Shown here one piece after another: positions 21,686 through 33,189 of a stretch of DNA of 64,000 bases. Source of the stretch: Albifimbria verrucaria (lineage: Eukaryota; Ascomycota; Sordariomycetes; Hypocreales; Stachybotryaceae); assembly GCA_020081605.1 (NCBI GenBank), contig JAHREC010000019.1, forward strand, positions 1,302,001 to 1,366,000, read 5' to 3'. The notes under the pieces are model-generated. The model ran no database searches, was not told where the DNA came from, and saw only the letters and a list, made by a program, of their open reading frames with translations. Every line of letters begins with the position of its first letter. Position 1 is the stretch's first letter. Made by a program: the position numbers and the translations under genes.

Positions 21686-22420
21686 AGTAGCCAGCGTTTT
21701 GGGCCTTTTTTCTCCTTTCTTCTTCTCCTTCTTCTTCTTCTTCGGACTTTTGGGCTTGCTTTGGTTTCTGCTGCTAAATTTGTCCCATCAAAGCTTGAGC
21801 CAGTATTATGTGTTGATGTTTGCTTCTTAACAATAATGAATTGATGGTGGACAGGGTGTTATGGCCTACATATTAGACACTTCAAGATTTCATCACTAAA
21901 ACCGATTGAATTATGAGTCTAGTATAGGAGAGTGAGCCATGATATTTGTCCTGAGAGATAGCATATCCTTCCAAGGTAGTTCCAGTTGGGTAAGATTGTT
22001 TGAATTTCTAAAAGGGAGGTTGTTATGATGAAGGATGTAGGGTAGGCCGGCACAGTGGCCGGCCCGTTCCTTTTCCGCCGGGGGTGCTGGCCAGGAAATG
22101 ACATGTGTAGGTACCGCATGGAGGTACCTCAGATAGAGACTCTGACAGGAGGTGAGCGCCGAACTGCCCCACGTTGAATTGTGTCCCTGATTGAACCAAC
22201 GACGCACACCGTCCTGCTGCGAAGATCGAAGCCACGCTGCTGCTGACCTTTGCAGCTCCTTACCGACGACCTCGTTGCCCCGGCTGTGTTGTCTCGAGCT
22301 TTTGTGTCCGTCGACATCCCACCGCACGCCCTCCCAACGAGCTCGATCCCTCCTGTCTCCCTATCTGGATAAGGCTACACCTGGCGACCCATTCGCTGGG
22401 TTGTCCACCATTGCTTCAAG
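21686..22420. other. Intergenic region with CTT microsatellite
   Basis: It holds a pyrimidine-rich CTT/TTC run at about 21711-21746, right after the sulfite oxidase stop, and GGTACC-type words at 22110-22130. No supported gene. It marks the right edge of the metabolic block. Confidence 0.5.
21711..21746 (+). repeat. CTT microsatellite
   Basis: An imperfect run of CTT/TCC units in the 3' flank of the sulfite oxidase gene. Confidence 0.8.
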
Positions 22421-25178
22421 ATGAGCTCCTGTATGGCAATCGCCGGCTTCTCTGTGGGCACTTTCACTAACCCCCAACTCTACCATAGTGAAACAGTTCA
22501 TCCGCAATGTCCGGGCGGCAAAGACCATTGCAGACGAGCGTGCCGTCATCCAAAGGAGAGCGCCGCCATCCGTGCCAGCTTTCGCGAGGAGAGTGGTGAC
22601 CACAGCATCCGGTACGCAGTCGCAAACGCATCCCCGCTCCTCAAGCTCGAGTTATACATCCGCCCCTTCGTTCGGGCTCGCTGACGATATCCTTATCCAC
22701 AGGCGCAACAACGTAGCCAAGCTTCTCTATCTTTTCACCCTCGGCGAGCGTTACGCATTTCGGGCAGATCGAATGTATCAAGCTTCTGGCGTCGCCACGA
22801 TTTGCAGACAAGCGACTTGGCCATCTTGCTACAAGCTTGCTTCTCGACGAGAATCAGGAGGTCCTGACGCTCGTTACAAACTCCCTGAAGAAGTAGGTCT
22901 ACCACGCACGTGGAGCCTCCTTCTGCTTGGCTGCCCTACTAACTGAGCCTAATAGCGACCTGGGACACTCGAATCAATATGTCGTCGGTCTTGCTCTCTG
23001 TACACTCGGAAATATTGCTTCCGTCGAAATGTCGAGGGATCTGTTCCCGAGATCGAAAACCTGATATCCACATCCAATCCGTACATCAGGAGAAAGGCTG
23101 GCCTATGCGCCATGCGCATCTGCCGCAAGGTTCCAGACCTACAGGAGCACTTCATCCAGAAGTCTACACAGTTGCTGGCTGACCGCAACCATGGCGTTCT
23201 ACTATGTGGTCTGACCCTGGTGACCAGCCTGTGCGAGGCCGACGAAGAGGAGGGTGGAGAGGAGGGCATCGTCGAGAAGTTCCGATCTTTCGTACCTGCC
23301 CTGGTCAAGACACTGAAGGGACTTTCAACATCGGGATATGCCCCGGAGCATGACGTGACTGGTATTACTGACCCTTTCGTTCAAGTCAAGATCCTCCGCT
23401 TGTTGCGCATCCTGGCCGTTGGCGATGCTCAGACCAGCGAGCAGATTAACGACATTCTGGCACAAGTCGCTACCAACACTGATTCTTCCAAGAATGTCGG
23501 CAACTCAATTCTCTACGAGGCTGTACGCACAATCCTGGACATTGAGGCTGACTCTGGTCTCCGAGTGCTCGGTGTCAATATTTTGGGCAAGTTCCTGTCA
23601 AACAAGGATAACAACATTCGCTACGTTGCTTTGAACACGCTGATCAAGGTCGTTGCCATTGAGCCCAACGCTGTCCAAAGACATCGCAACACTATTCTGG
23701 AGTGTCTAAGGGATCCGGATATCAGCATTCGAAGACGAGCCCTTGACCTGAGCTTCACTTTGATCAACGAGAGCAATGTGAGGGTTCTTATCAGGGAACT
23801 CCTTGCTTTCCTTGAAGTCGCCGATAATGAATTCAAGCCTACGATGACGAGCCAGATTGGCATTGCTGCCGACAAGTTCGCACCCAATAAGCGATGGCAC
23901 TTTGACACCATGCTCCGTGTATTGTCCCTTGCTGGCAATTACGTGAAGGAACAGATTCTCTCATCATTTATCCGACTCATTGCAACGACACCCGAGCTCC
24001 AGACCTATGCCGTACAAAAACTATACACCAACCTGAAGAGGGACATCACACAGGAGAGTCTCACCCAAGCTGGTGCTTGGTGTATCGGCGAGTTCGCAGA
24101 CGCGCTCTTGAAGGGCGGTCAATATGAAGAGGAAGAATTGGTCAAGGAGGTTAAAGAGAGCGAGATCGTTGACTTGTTCTCGCTTATCTTAAACAGCAGT
24201 TATGGCACTCAGGTTTCGACCGAGTACATCGTGACCGCACTGATGAAGCTCACCACGCGCTTCTCCGATGCCGCACAAATTGAGCGCATCCGACGCATCC
24301 TTCAAAGCCACCAAACCAGTCTCGATGTTGAAGTACAGCAACGAGCAGTGGAGTACGGCAACCTCTTCTCATACGACCAAATTCGACGAGGTGTGCTGGA
24401 GAAGATGCCGCCACCTCAAATTAAGGAGGAGTCAAGAGTCCTGGGCCCTGCACCAACGAAGAAGGCCAAGGCTGCCAACCGGAAGTCTAGGGTCATCAAG
24501 CCTACGGAGCAGGATCTCCTAGATATTGTAGATAACCCAGTCTCTATGGGCGCCGCCCTGAACTCGACAACAAACACGGATCTTCTTGCAGATATCCTCG
24601 GCGGAGACCCAACATCACCCCCTCCAGGCGTCGCTTCTCCTCAGCAGTCTTCGAATGTATCTTCGATCATGGATCTCTTCGGCTCGGGCCCTGCTCCTTC
24701 TACCACTTCCCCGCACCTCAGTCATCTGGCCTCGACATGCTAGCTGGCATGTCATCTCCACCTCCCATGTCGCAATCGCCTGCGCAGACACCAGCCGGCG
24801 TTCCTTGCTACAACGCCAACGACCTGAACGTGACGTTCCAGATACAACGAAATGCCGAGGGCATCATTCAAGCGACCGCCCGATTCCAAAACACCGGCTC
24901 AGGAACGCTGTCCAACGTGGGCCTACAGGCTGCGGTACCTAAGACGCAGAAGCTGCAGCTGCAGAGCATCTCATCATCGGATCTCGGCCCTGAGCGGAAG
25001 CCACCCAGATCATGAGAGTGTCTGGGTGCAAAGGAGTACGTGCATCACTACCCCTTTTTAACCGTTTGAGAAATCGACTGACATAATACAGCCATTGCGT
25101 TTGCGTCTGAGGATTGGTTACTCACACCCTGCTGCCGGGCAGGTTATGGACCAGGTTAACTGGACAGAGCCGTCGTAA
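22421..25178 (+). CDS. APL4: AP-1 clathrin adaptor, gamma-adaptin large subunit
   Basis: Exon 1 is ATGAGCTCCT; after an intron the protein continues [21 protein letters not shown]. The trunk is an Armadillo/HEAT solenoid ([76 protein letters not shown]). A hinge rich in Pro and Ser with SIMDLFG-type clathrin-box surroundings follows. The C-terminal ear has [20 protein letters not shown] and ends ...[11 protein letters not shown] at 25178. AP-1 sorts cargo between the trans-Golgi network and endosomes and recruits clathrin. Five single-base breaks occur near 22555, 22751, 23047, 24710 and 24994, four of them a base lost from a run and one (22751) an extra T; all are repaired by conservation. 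The last intron starts at about 25036. Confidence 0.93.
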
Positions 25179-25584
25179 TGTTTTTTTGGTAGGGACCCGT
25201 GGCGTGATTAGACAGAGCAGTGTGGTCGAGCATGAGTAGTAGTATAAGCGCGAATGTTGAAAAGGAGGCTTGTGCCGATATGGACTCGAAGATGCATGGT
25301 TTATAGTGTTGATTGATGTATGAAACAACGTTTGCGAATGCATATAAAGAGACTGGGTGTCAATGAAGCGTCGGTTTACCTAGCATCACGGCATGGCCTG
25401 CCGCCCACCTGTAATCCCCGTGCAACAGCACACACTTTGACCATCGAATTACAAGTACTTGTACGTCGTAATGGGCTCAATTGACCGCTTGGTATCGTAT
25501 CTATCCTCATGACACCTTGTAAAGATGCCCTCTCCAGCTTTGCTTGTGACATCCCCATTCCAATTTTCCCCCTTCCCTAATACA
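25179..25584. other. Intergenic, convergent 3' ends
   Basis: About 400 bp between the AP-1 gamma stop and the stop of the convergent NCBP3-like gene. No coding signal; expected to contain both transcription terminators. Confidence 0.4.
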
Positions 25585-26918
25585 TCATGAAAACAGATCC
25601 TCTGCCTTTTGCCTCCGTTTTGAACGCCCTGCATCAAACAACTCCTTGCCTGCGTTTGACCCTCCCAGCTTGTCTGGGAATAGTTCGCGCGCGTTTGCAC
25701 CGGCCGCGCCCTTGATAGAGAAGCCCGTCTCACCGTCACGGCGCTGGCCTGCGATGCCGCGGATGTTGAAGGCGCTGCTGCCCGTGGGCACATCTGGTGT
25801 CGCGACGATCTTGGGCATGTCCTCCTCCTTAAGGCGGGCAGACCCAATGGCATCCTCTAGTTGGTCGAGTTGACTAGCTTTGCCCCTGGGGCCCCGACCC
25901 CTAGTTGGGAAGAGCTCTCTGGAATCGTTATCAGTAGAGAGCCTGTCCCTGATGGACCGCGCCTTGACTCTGTTGCGCGAAGAGCTAGCTGACGTGTCCT
26001 CGAGCAACTCGTCTCCATCGCGGTCACGCATTGGGGAGGCAGATCTGTTCCGCGTACGATCCCGGTCTCGGTCCCGGCCGCGACCACTTGCTCGGTCAGC
26101 GAAGAGCTCCTTACCCCGGTTCTCGCGAGCGTACGATCTACGTTCGTCCTCATTGTCGGGTTCCCGCCTCTCTCGTGTCGCGCGCGGTGCGTCATCGTAC
26201 ATGCTGGCTTCGAAAGTCTCCACCTCATCGTCGCGATCGCGAGAGTCGCGTCTGCGATGACCCTCACTCCTTCGGTGATTGCCATCGCGGTCGCGGTATC
26301 TCGTCCGATTCTCCTGGTTTCGGCGCCGGCGCTCCTCAGGGTCGTGCTCTGGATGGAGGAGATAGTAGCGGCTACGTAGCGCGGCACCGGACTGCTTCCT
26401 GTCGCTCTGGACAGCAAAGCGCACCTGCAGCGATATCTCCGGCCTGCCATCCAGGGGCTTGGCGGGTAGAGATTCGCCGACGGCTAGGGCTGTGGCATCG
26501 GCCAGTTCGATGGTGCTGAGAGCGACGAGGGCGTCGCGCGCCGAAAGTTCAGAGTCGAAGAGCAGATTCGCTGACGTGTCGTCGATCCATTCTACCCTGT
26601 TCAATGGGCCGTAATGGGCTTTGACGTAAGCCTTGATGTCGTCGGTATGGAGCGTATCCAGGCCGCGGATATGTATCTTGTTGGGAACAAGTATCCTCGA
26701 TTCGTCGGCTTCATCAGCCTGGGGCTCGTCGTCGGCCACCTCACCAGGCTCTTCGGGCTCATCCGGTTGCTGTGGGGTGGATGTCAACGGGGATCTGCTT
26801 GGGGAAGTATGCTTCAACGCTGCCGCCGTACCAGAATATCGTCTCCGCCAGGCACATCGGCCACGAGAGGATCATGCAGCCCCTCGGCAGCATCGTCCAT
26901 TTCAATGTCCAAATCCAT
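25585..26918 (-). CDS. Nuclear cap-binding protein subunit 3 (NCBP3)-like RNA-binding protein
   Basis: ATG at 26918 (MDLDIEMDDAAEGLHDPLVAD); apparently a single exon, about 445 residues. An acidic N-terminus is followed by the RRM-like core NKIHIRGLDTLHTDDIKAYV, with VEWIDDTSANLLFDS and ARDALVALS; the VEW-IDD arrangement typifies NCBP3. The rest is a long arginine-rich, Arg-Asp/Glu-rich low-complexity region, then short repeats with ELFP/KELF motifs (ARELFPDKL, GKELFDAGR) near the end. In animals NCBP3 associates with the mRNA cap-binding complex and exon-junction factors in mRNA export. The fungal role is inferred. One T too few near 26842 breaks the frame (DDISGTAAALKH). The four ELF motifs spaced through the tail look like repeated docking peptides. 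Confidence 0.75.
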
Positions 26919-27733
26919 GATGGCGCGTGACGGGTTGGACGAAGCGCAGTGGTAAGGTAGCAAGCCAAGGAGATGCGCGATGGAGGAGCAATCGGTGCTA
27001 ACGGGTGTGGAATTGCACTTCTGAACGGCAGAATGATCGTCCTGCTTGTCGTGATAAGAATGATTGAGGATGAGGAATGACTGTTGGGAGGTAGAGGCAG
27101 GCTCCAAATCGGTTAGATCAATGCGCAGTGCTGCTGTTGCATTGCGCAGTGGAGCTACGGCGGCTCTTATCGTTATCTCTCTTGAGCCTCAGTACTCTGT
27201 ACAAGCCATTGTCTTGTCACCACTCGCTGCCGACCTCTCATCTCCCAGTATCCACCTACATACACAGATAGTATCCATGTTTGTGAATCTCCTTTGTAGT
27301 TGAATGGATGATTAGTATCGGTGCATTATTCTTCAAATTTAGTGTTACTTCTGGTTAAGTCAATCCAGTCGCTCGCGTGCTGTACAACCACTCAACGACT
27401 TCCAACTTGGCGAGCTTCACCATTTACTCGGGTTGGTCTTGAAAACGAACAAAAGGGTATATTTAATGAAATGATGAATATGAGCTTCTTCAACACGTTG
27501 AAGCTAGCTTCCATCCTATATGACGCCGTCCCATAACCTCTATCCTGTGATTGTAAACACCTCTAATCTAATCCCAGACGCTCGTATCGAATGCGTCATC
27601 TCAGGTCGTCCCATGCCTATGTGCCAAGTGACCTGGCCCTATTTAACGCCATTTTATACCGCCATACTCCGTCAATATTTGTAAACATGTTGTGATGAAC
27701 AACCACAGCTGGCACAATGATGTCCACAGCCGC
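26919..27733. other. Intergenic region
   Basis: About 800 bp. The first part is upstream of the NCBP3-like gene, the last part downstream of the Cys-rich protein gene. No supported coding sequence or RNA gene. Confidence 0.4.
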
Positions 27734-29230
27734 CTATAGCGCCGCACTTATTCCATGAGGGATCTCGATTATTTCAGACATACAAGTCCGTGCCATCTTG
27801 CTCCGAGGTGAAACATACTCCTGGCTGGTAGTGGAAGAGGCACTGGATCTGGTTGACAAGGAGATCTCGGATATGCTTCGTTTTAGCGATGAAGCTGGGC
27901 TCGCAGTTAAGCTCACTGGTGGAAGCATAAGAGCCTCGGAAACGTCTTCTTCCAGCGAATCCGCTCCATCAAGTTGCTTGTCATATGCCCAACTTGAGTC
28001 AAGGCCTTCCACATGCACAGGTAACTGCTTGATAAAAGCCCAGGATAGATTTCCAGCCTTGGGAGCAATGTATAAGGATTCCGGACGGCCGAGGCTGTCA
28101 CAAGTAGCGCAGCATTTGCGTAAATACTCAAAGTCGTAACCCTCTTGGGCCCTATCAGAATCGAAAGGTCTAAGTTTGGGCCTCCCTGACTGTACAGAGT
28201 CGTCCCCTCCTTGAAGCTCTAGTGGCTCCCAAAGTCGGCCTTGCAGGACATCCTTGAAAGCCCGAGAGACGGCTTCTACAAATGGTGCTCCTTCAAGTCC
28301 TTGAATGGCTACCATTCGGTGTAACCCACGCGACAAGCATCGTTTGTAGGCGGTTGTATCTTTCTCGAACGGACAAGATTGCTGTCTATATGGCAGGAGG
28401 GAGACATGTACAGTCCAAGACCCAGGCTGATGATGGGCACTGGTGGCATGATCATGCCCTGCCCCTTGTTGCATTGATTGCTTGACGAGCTTCTGTGCTA
28501 CACTTGGGAGTTTTGAACCTAACTTGTCGTTAGACGGGCGCCGAGAAGAAACCTTCCGCTCCACGGAGCCAGCTTCGTCTGATGTATCAATGGCGCAGTC
28601 TGGATCGTCCTGCGAGACCCGAGAGGGAGCACGATCGCAGCCCTTCCAACTTCTCGATTCGCTCCTCAAGGCTCTCGTCACTATCAATAAGCTCCAACTG
28701 CCTGTTGCGCAAGTCCTGCAACTCTTTGCCCGCTCTTGCTAGTTGGTCACTATGAGAGCGGAATATATCTTCAAAGGCCGATATTCGCTTTTGTAGTTGT
28801 TCGACGAGCTGCCAGGCACCGGAGACGCTTCTGTATGCCCCTTGATATCTGCCTGCACCTCGTCTCGATGCTTCTCGACAAGCTCCTCCAGTTGCCTCAC
28901 CCGTTGCGGAACAGGGCCCAAGCCGCCATGGGTGACCCAATCAGCCGGCTCCTCCAGGAGTTGAACCCTTTGTTTGAGCAGCTCGATCTCATTCTTCTTG
29001 CCGCCGGGCGATGGTTCCTCAGCCGCAGTGACGTGAAAGCATGACAAGTGGCCGCAGTCGCATGTGGCGCCAGGAACACCTTTGTTGTGTATGAAGGAGA
29101 CGCATGCGCACCGCTGTCCCTTGAGCCCAGGTGTCATAAGAATATACCTGCAGTGACCTCTAGGGAATTGTGCTTCATCGATTGGGGTAGCCTGCGCTGA
29201 TGGCGGGGACTCAGAGGGAGATGGCGTCAT
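27734..29230 (-). CDS. Uncharacterised fungal protein: Cys/His-rich N-terminus, coiled coil, serine-rich tail
   Basis: I do not recognise a named family. ATG at 29230; about 495 residues after repairing two single-base breaks (near 28838, one G short; near 28641, one G extra). Residues 27-66 hold C27, C41, C43, C57, C59, H61, C64 and H66 around QRCACVSFIHNKG and CDCGHLSCFH, a plausible zinc-binding module. Residues about 75-210 form heptad-rich coiled coil (NEIELLKQRVQLLEE, VRQLEELVEKHRDEV, LQKRISAFEDIF). The C-terminal half has a globular-looking stretch (FEYLRKCCATCDSLGRPESLY, LSWAFIKQLP) and a serine-rich tail. There is no signal peptide or membrane span. A zinc-binding scaffold or regulatory role is a guess. 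Confidence 0.7.
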
Positions 29231-31553
29231 TTGGTCCGAAGAACCTGGTTGCTGCTGTCGACAAACGACGACCTTTCAGTGATCGGTCCATGGAAGACTT
29301 GTGGTCAAAGGGCCCAAGTTTGAGGGTGAAATCGAATAGTTGGTCCAGAGTCGTCCGAAGTAGGTGGGCAAGGTTCTTAATTAAAGTAAAAGAGCCAAGC
29401 TGTACCTAGAGAGCCGGCGGCAAAGAAGATGCCCCATCCCAGATGCCACCCCACCCGGGGCCATCCGAGTGCAGGACACAGAGCAGAAGCCGGGCCGTTT
29501 CCTGGGCGGTCGAAAGGGTCGATGAGCACTGAGAATCCAGCGTATCATCTTGGACAAGGGAGATGGATGGTGGTGGCAGACATGGGTTTGCAGCCAAGCC
29601 CCATCAGGGCCGCCTGGACTGCATTACGGGTGGCCGGAGCTGTGCCTGGATAAGGTACAGATTGAAGCTGATAACCTTCCCAGGGTACATGAGGATGCCG
29701 CGCATGCCTCGCGTTAAACAACAGACCGTCAAGTGCACATGTAGCACAATGGCGAAGGCGTAGACCAATGCCTGGAAGATGGGCAAAGACAGGGCGTATC
29801 TGTCGCAGATTACAACCACTTAGAGGGAGCACAGACACTGCTTGATCGGATTGCGCCCGCAGGGTGATAGATGGCGACACAGCTCCCACGCGTAAGGACC
29901 CGCTAGAAAGTGGGAGGGTGCAGCGTTGTGGGAGCAGGCCCGAGGTAGATAGGGAGAGCCAGACGAGGGAGGGAGAGAAGGGTGGGGAGAAAGATAACGA
30001 GCGACCGGTGTGATTCGATGGAGGGCTTGGCAAGGCTGTTGCTGTATGAGTTGCTTCTGGATGGCCTCTCCGATTCTGGGCTGTGCGCCTTGTTTGGGAG
30101 GACGAACCAAATCGCCTCCCTCGTTCGAGCACGGGTCTCTGCCCAGGGCTTGTCTGGGACGTTGGGATCCAGGCCGACGTGGTAATATGGCATGTCAGAG
30201 CACGTTATTTCGTGAGCGACCCCACCACCCTTCCACCCGGGAAGGATGCGGCAAGCACTTACTTGCGCACAGTATGGGCATTGCAGGAGAGCACATTCGC
30301 TCCCGGATCAGCTTGCCTGCCGACGTGCAGTTTCTTATCTGAAGTATGATTTACCAGGCATTGAACGTTGTGAAACGCAAACGAAAGTAGTACTGTACCA
30401 TGCGTTATTTAGGTGGCGATTGCCGTTGCGTTTCCCATGGCGCCTTGAGCTGCAAGCTGGACCAAGACTGTTATCATTATTTCTACCTGCACAACTGCAG
30501 AACCGAGACATATGCCAGATGCAGGCAAGATAAGGAGCGGGCGCATCAGTGGACGGTGGTGGTGCAGATAGGGGAGCTGCCAATATGCCGATGCTCTCCT
30601 CGGCCGAAGACATGTGCCCATCATGAAGGAAGTGTCAGACGAGACAAGAGACAAGAAGGATGGGGCTCTTCGAGACAATTTCGGAAAGGCCCAGTGTCCA
30701 CCGCGGATAGAGCCTTTGGGGACCCCACACATTGACCGGTGGCCGGCTTCTTAGTCCGGGAGAGCCATGATTGTGACCAGGGGCCTGGTTGGCATTACAT
30801 GCTCTGTTATCCGTTCACCGGGGCCTGCAACCTCCGTGTTCGCTTGCAGTAATTGGCCATTGGACGTCCATGAGGATGAGGTGTGGGAGGTTCCACAACG
30901 GGTAGAGCGCCTCCTGTCGATGGTTTTTTCTTCCATGCCTCATTTCAAATGTTTGAGCGATGCTCGCCGGGCCGCATGGTGCGCGACAGGGGGCATCGTG
31001 GCCCGGGTAAGGCAGGGCGCTGCGCAATGTTGCGTGGATCAGCGACAGGCTTGTCCCGACATTCGGTGAAGGGTCCAACGACTTGACGCACAGATCTGTC
31101 CTGCGCAGGCGTCGAGAGATAAGGAGAATTATGACGAATGGATGGCGTACTGCCCTTGTCAGCCAGCTGCACATATTCTCGTTGTCTACATGGCCAGCCG
31201 CCTTGCTTACCCAAGGAATACAGTTGCAGATGATAGGGGTGATCTGTATTTGCTTCACGCGCGACTTTTCCGGAAGTGATGGGGGACTGCTTCACCGGTG
31301 AGACTCCTGCTCCACCTGGAACCAAGCCAGTTTGAGTCGGAAACACGTGGGCAGCATCGGTAACCTGGTAAGCTGGAGGTGATGTTGAGCAATGTTCGCA
31401 GGATGTAAAGCTATGGTATTGGGGTGATGGCCATGTGCCACTGGTCCAGTTAGCACTGTGGACCTTGAACACCATCCATTAGAGCGTTGTACATCCCACA
31501 CTGTACCTCCTCATATATGGCCACTACTCACATGCATGCTCTGGCCCCTCGCC
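29231..31553. other. 2.3 kb stretch without a supported gene
   Basis: Many open frames overlap here on both strands but none shows a domain, consistent codon bias or splice pattern. The best candidate is a minus-strand reading from 30193 (MPYYHVGLDPNVPDKPW) to about 29545, with a hydrophobic patch near 29700-29800 in another frame. With homopolymer errors in the sequence, a small gene could be hidden, so I record the region as unresolved rather than empty. Confidence 0.35.
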
Positions 31554-32449
31554 ATGGCCAACGCCGCAAAGAGCAAGCCTAGAAAGGAATCGCACAATTT
31601 CGGCGACACGGTTGCATCTCTGCTTGACACGTACACAAGATGCCTAGCCTTGCTCAAGGGCCTCGGCCGCGGCAGAGAGCCAAAGGCTGAGGACGACGCT
31701 GCGTCTCGCCTAAGCAAGTCAATCCGCTCCGACAGGACCCACGTTCGCCGTGCCTACTCGTCGGGTCTGAAGCGCCGAGGCGCTTCCTTTGAGAAGGAGA
31801 CGGTAAGCAACTTCACCGCTTCGGCGTGCTCCGCCATATTTGTGAATTCTGAGATTGAGTATCTTGGATGATAGCTGCGGCAAGGTCCTCGCTACGCAAG
31901 GTTATCCGTAAACTCACATCGACGCTTGCCAATCTTATGCGGACGTTCACGCACCAGCCAATTGACCATGAGTCGCTTATGTCGCTATCAAGCGCGTCAC
32001 GGCTGGACGCTATTCGTACCATGAGCGACTTGTCCAGCAGGGTAGGGTCTACATATAGTTTACGCAGCACAAGAAGTCATGGGAGTAAGAAGAGCCGCGG
32101 CAGATCCCATACCAAGCGTTCGCATGATAAGGGGTCGAGGCACGAAAGTAGCAAGCATCGGTCCAAAAGTTCAAAAGGTGGACGAGTAAGCCCTGAACCA
32201 AACAAGAACGCCCACGATTTCCAGAGCAAGCGGGTTTCGATGGCAACGATATCGTCGGGAAGCACTAAGCTAGGCGAGATCAGAGGGTCACGAGTACAGA
32301 ACTCGTTGCCTCACAAGGTCACCTACCCGTTGCATACATATCATTCACAAGCAATGTATGACGAGGCAAATACTAGAAGTAAGAAGCGCTGGTTTGGGCT
32401 GTTTGGGGAAATGACAATAGTTCAGCCAGGAATCTTGCCTGTGTGGTGA
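31554..32449 (+). CDS. Uncharacterised fungal protein with helical N-terminus and basic Ser/Arg/His-rich tail
   Basis: Start MANAAKSKPRKESHNFGDTV at 31554 (an upstream in-frame ATG at 31536 is possible). The first part, SLLDTYTRCLALLKGLGRG ... SIRSDRTHVRRAYSSGL, and the part after one intron, ARSSLRKVIRKLTSTLANLM, form amphipathic helices of a kind I recall in conserved filamentous-fungal hypothetical proteins. I know no function. The tail is low complexity and basic (RSHGSKKSRGRSHTKRSHD...), then ends ...GEMTIVQPGILPVW. The exon junction needs one more G at about 31798 (FEKGDAAARSSL), again a homopolymer loss. The basic tail suggests nuclear location or nucleic-acid contact, as inference only. 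Confidence 0.65.
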
Positions 32450-33189
32450 TACCTGTAGACAATCAATTGCTTGGCCCCGCGATATCATCTAGTCGCTAAA
32501 AATTGTTGTAGACGTATATATGAGACATCTGGAGGCTGCATAGTGAGGCAGGTGTCTGCCCTCTACCTGCGCTGTCTGGATGGAGAAGAGAAGACATAGC
32601 GCCGCCTGGACAAACCATGCCGACGTAGAAACATGAGTTGGCCGACGCGCGTGATTTCAAGAGTGAAACCAGAGTCGACATGAAGACGGTCCGAATGAGC
32701 TGGATGATACTGTAGATAGCACGCACCAGCCGTTAATCGCAACAAAGGCCAAAGCTGGGGTTGTCCGAAGAGGTACCTGCTGCGTGTCCCGTTTGGGACG
32801 GTAGGGGAAAGGTACGTACCGCCGTTTTGCCCACAGCCCACCAACCTGACTGAACCCACACAAGTGACGATGGAGCACCGAATTAGCAGCCCCGCGATCT
32901 GAATTTCATTTCGACTAACCACCGTCCGCAAGCTCGAATCGCCTCACCCCGAGCTTGACACGCATTCGGTGCCGAGGCAAGCGACTCACCACACCTCCTC
33001 TGGCCTTCTTTTTCATCGAGGGCCCCCTCCCTGTTACCTCGACCGACCGCTTCCTTCACCCTTCTCGTCGTCACCTGTGTCCACTTGTATCAACATCTGC
33101 CACGACGACTCCTCGAGCTCCTTAACACCGCCGACGCTGCTAAGCATGCGCTGTTCTTATTAATACAATAAAAATAAAAATCATCCACC
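32450..33189. other. Intergenic region upstream of SRP72
   Basis: 740 bp with a C/T-rich stretch just before the start of SRP72 and GGTACC-type words near 32771 and 32810. No supported gene. Confidence 0.4.

Noticed and set aside
22488..22946. 152-codon frame at the start of the AP-1 gamma gene as a separate protein
   Set aside because: It is an out-of-frame continuation caused by a missing A near 22555; the true AP-1 frame continues past it.
29545..30193. Overlapping minus-strand frames (MPYYHVGLDPNVPDKPW...) as a small membrane protein gene
   Set aside because: Frames overlap without a clear splice or frame repair, and the hydrophobic patch lies in a different frame from the N-terminus. 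Left as unresolved.
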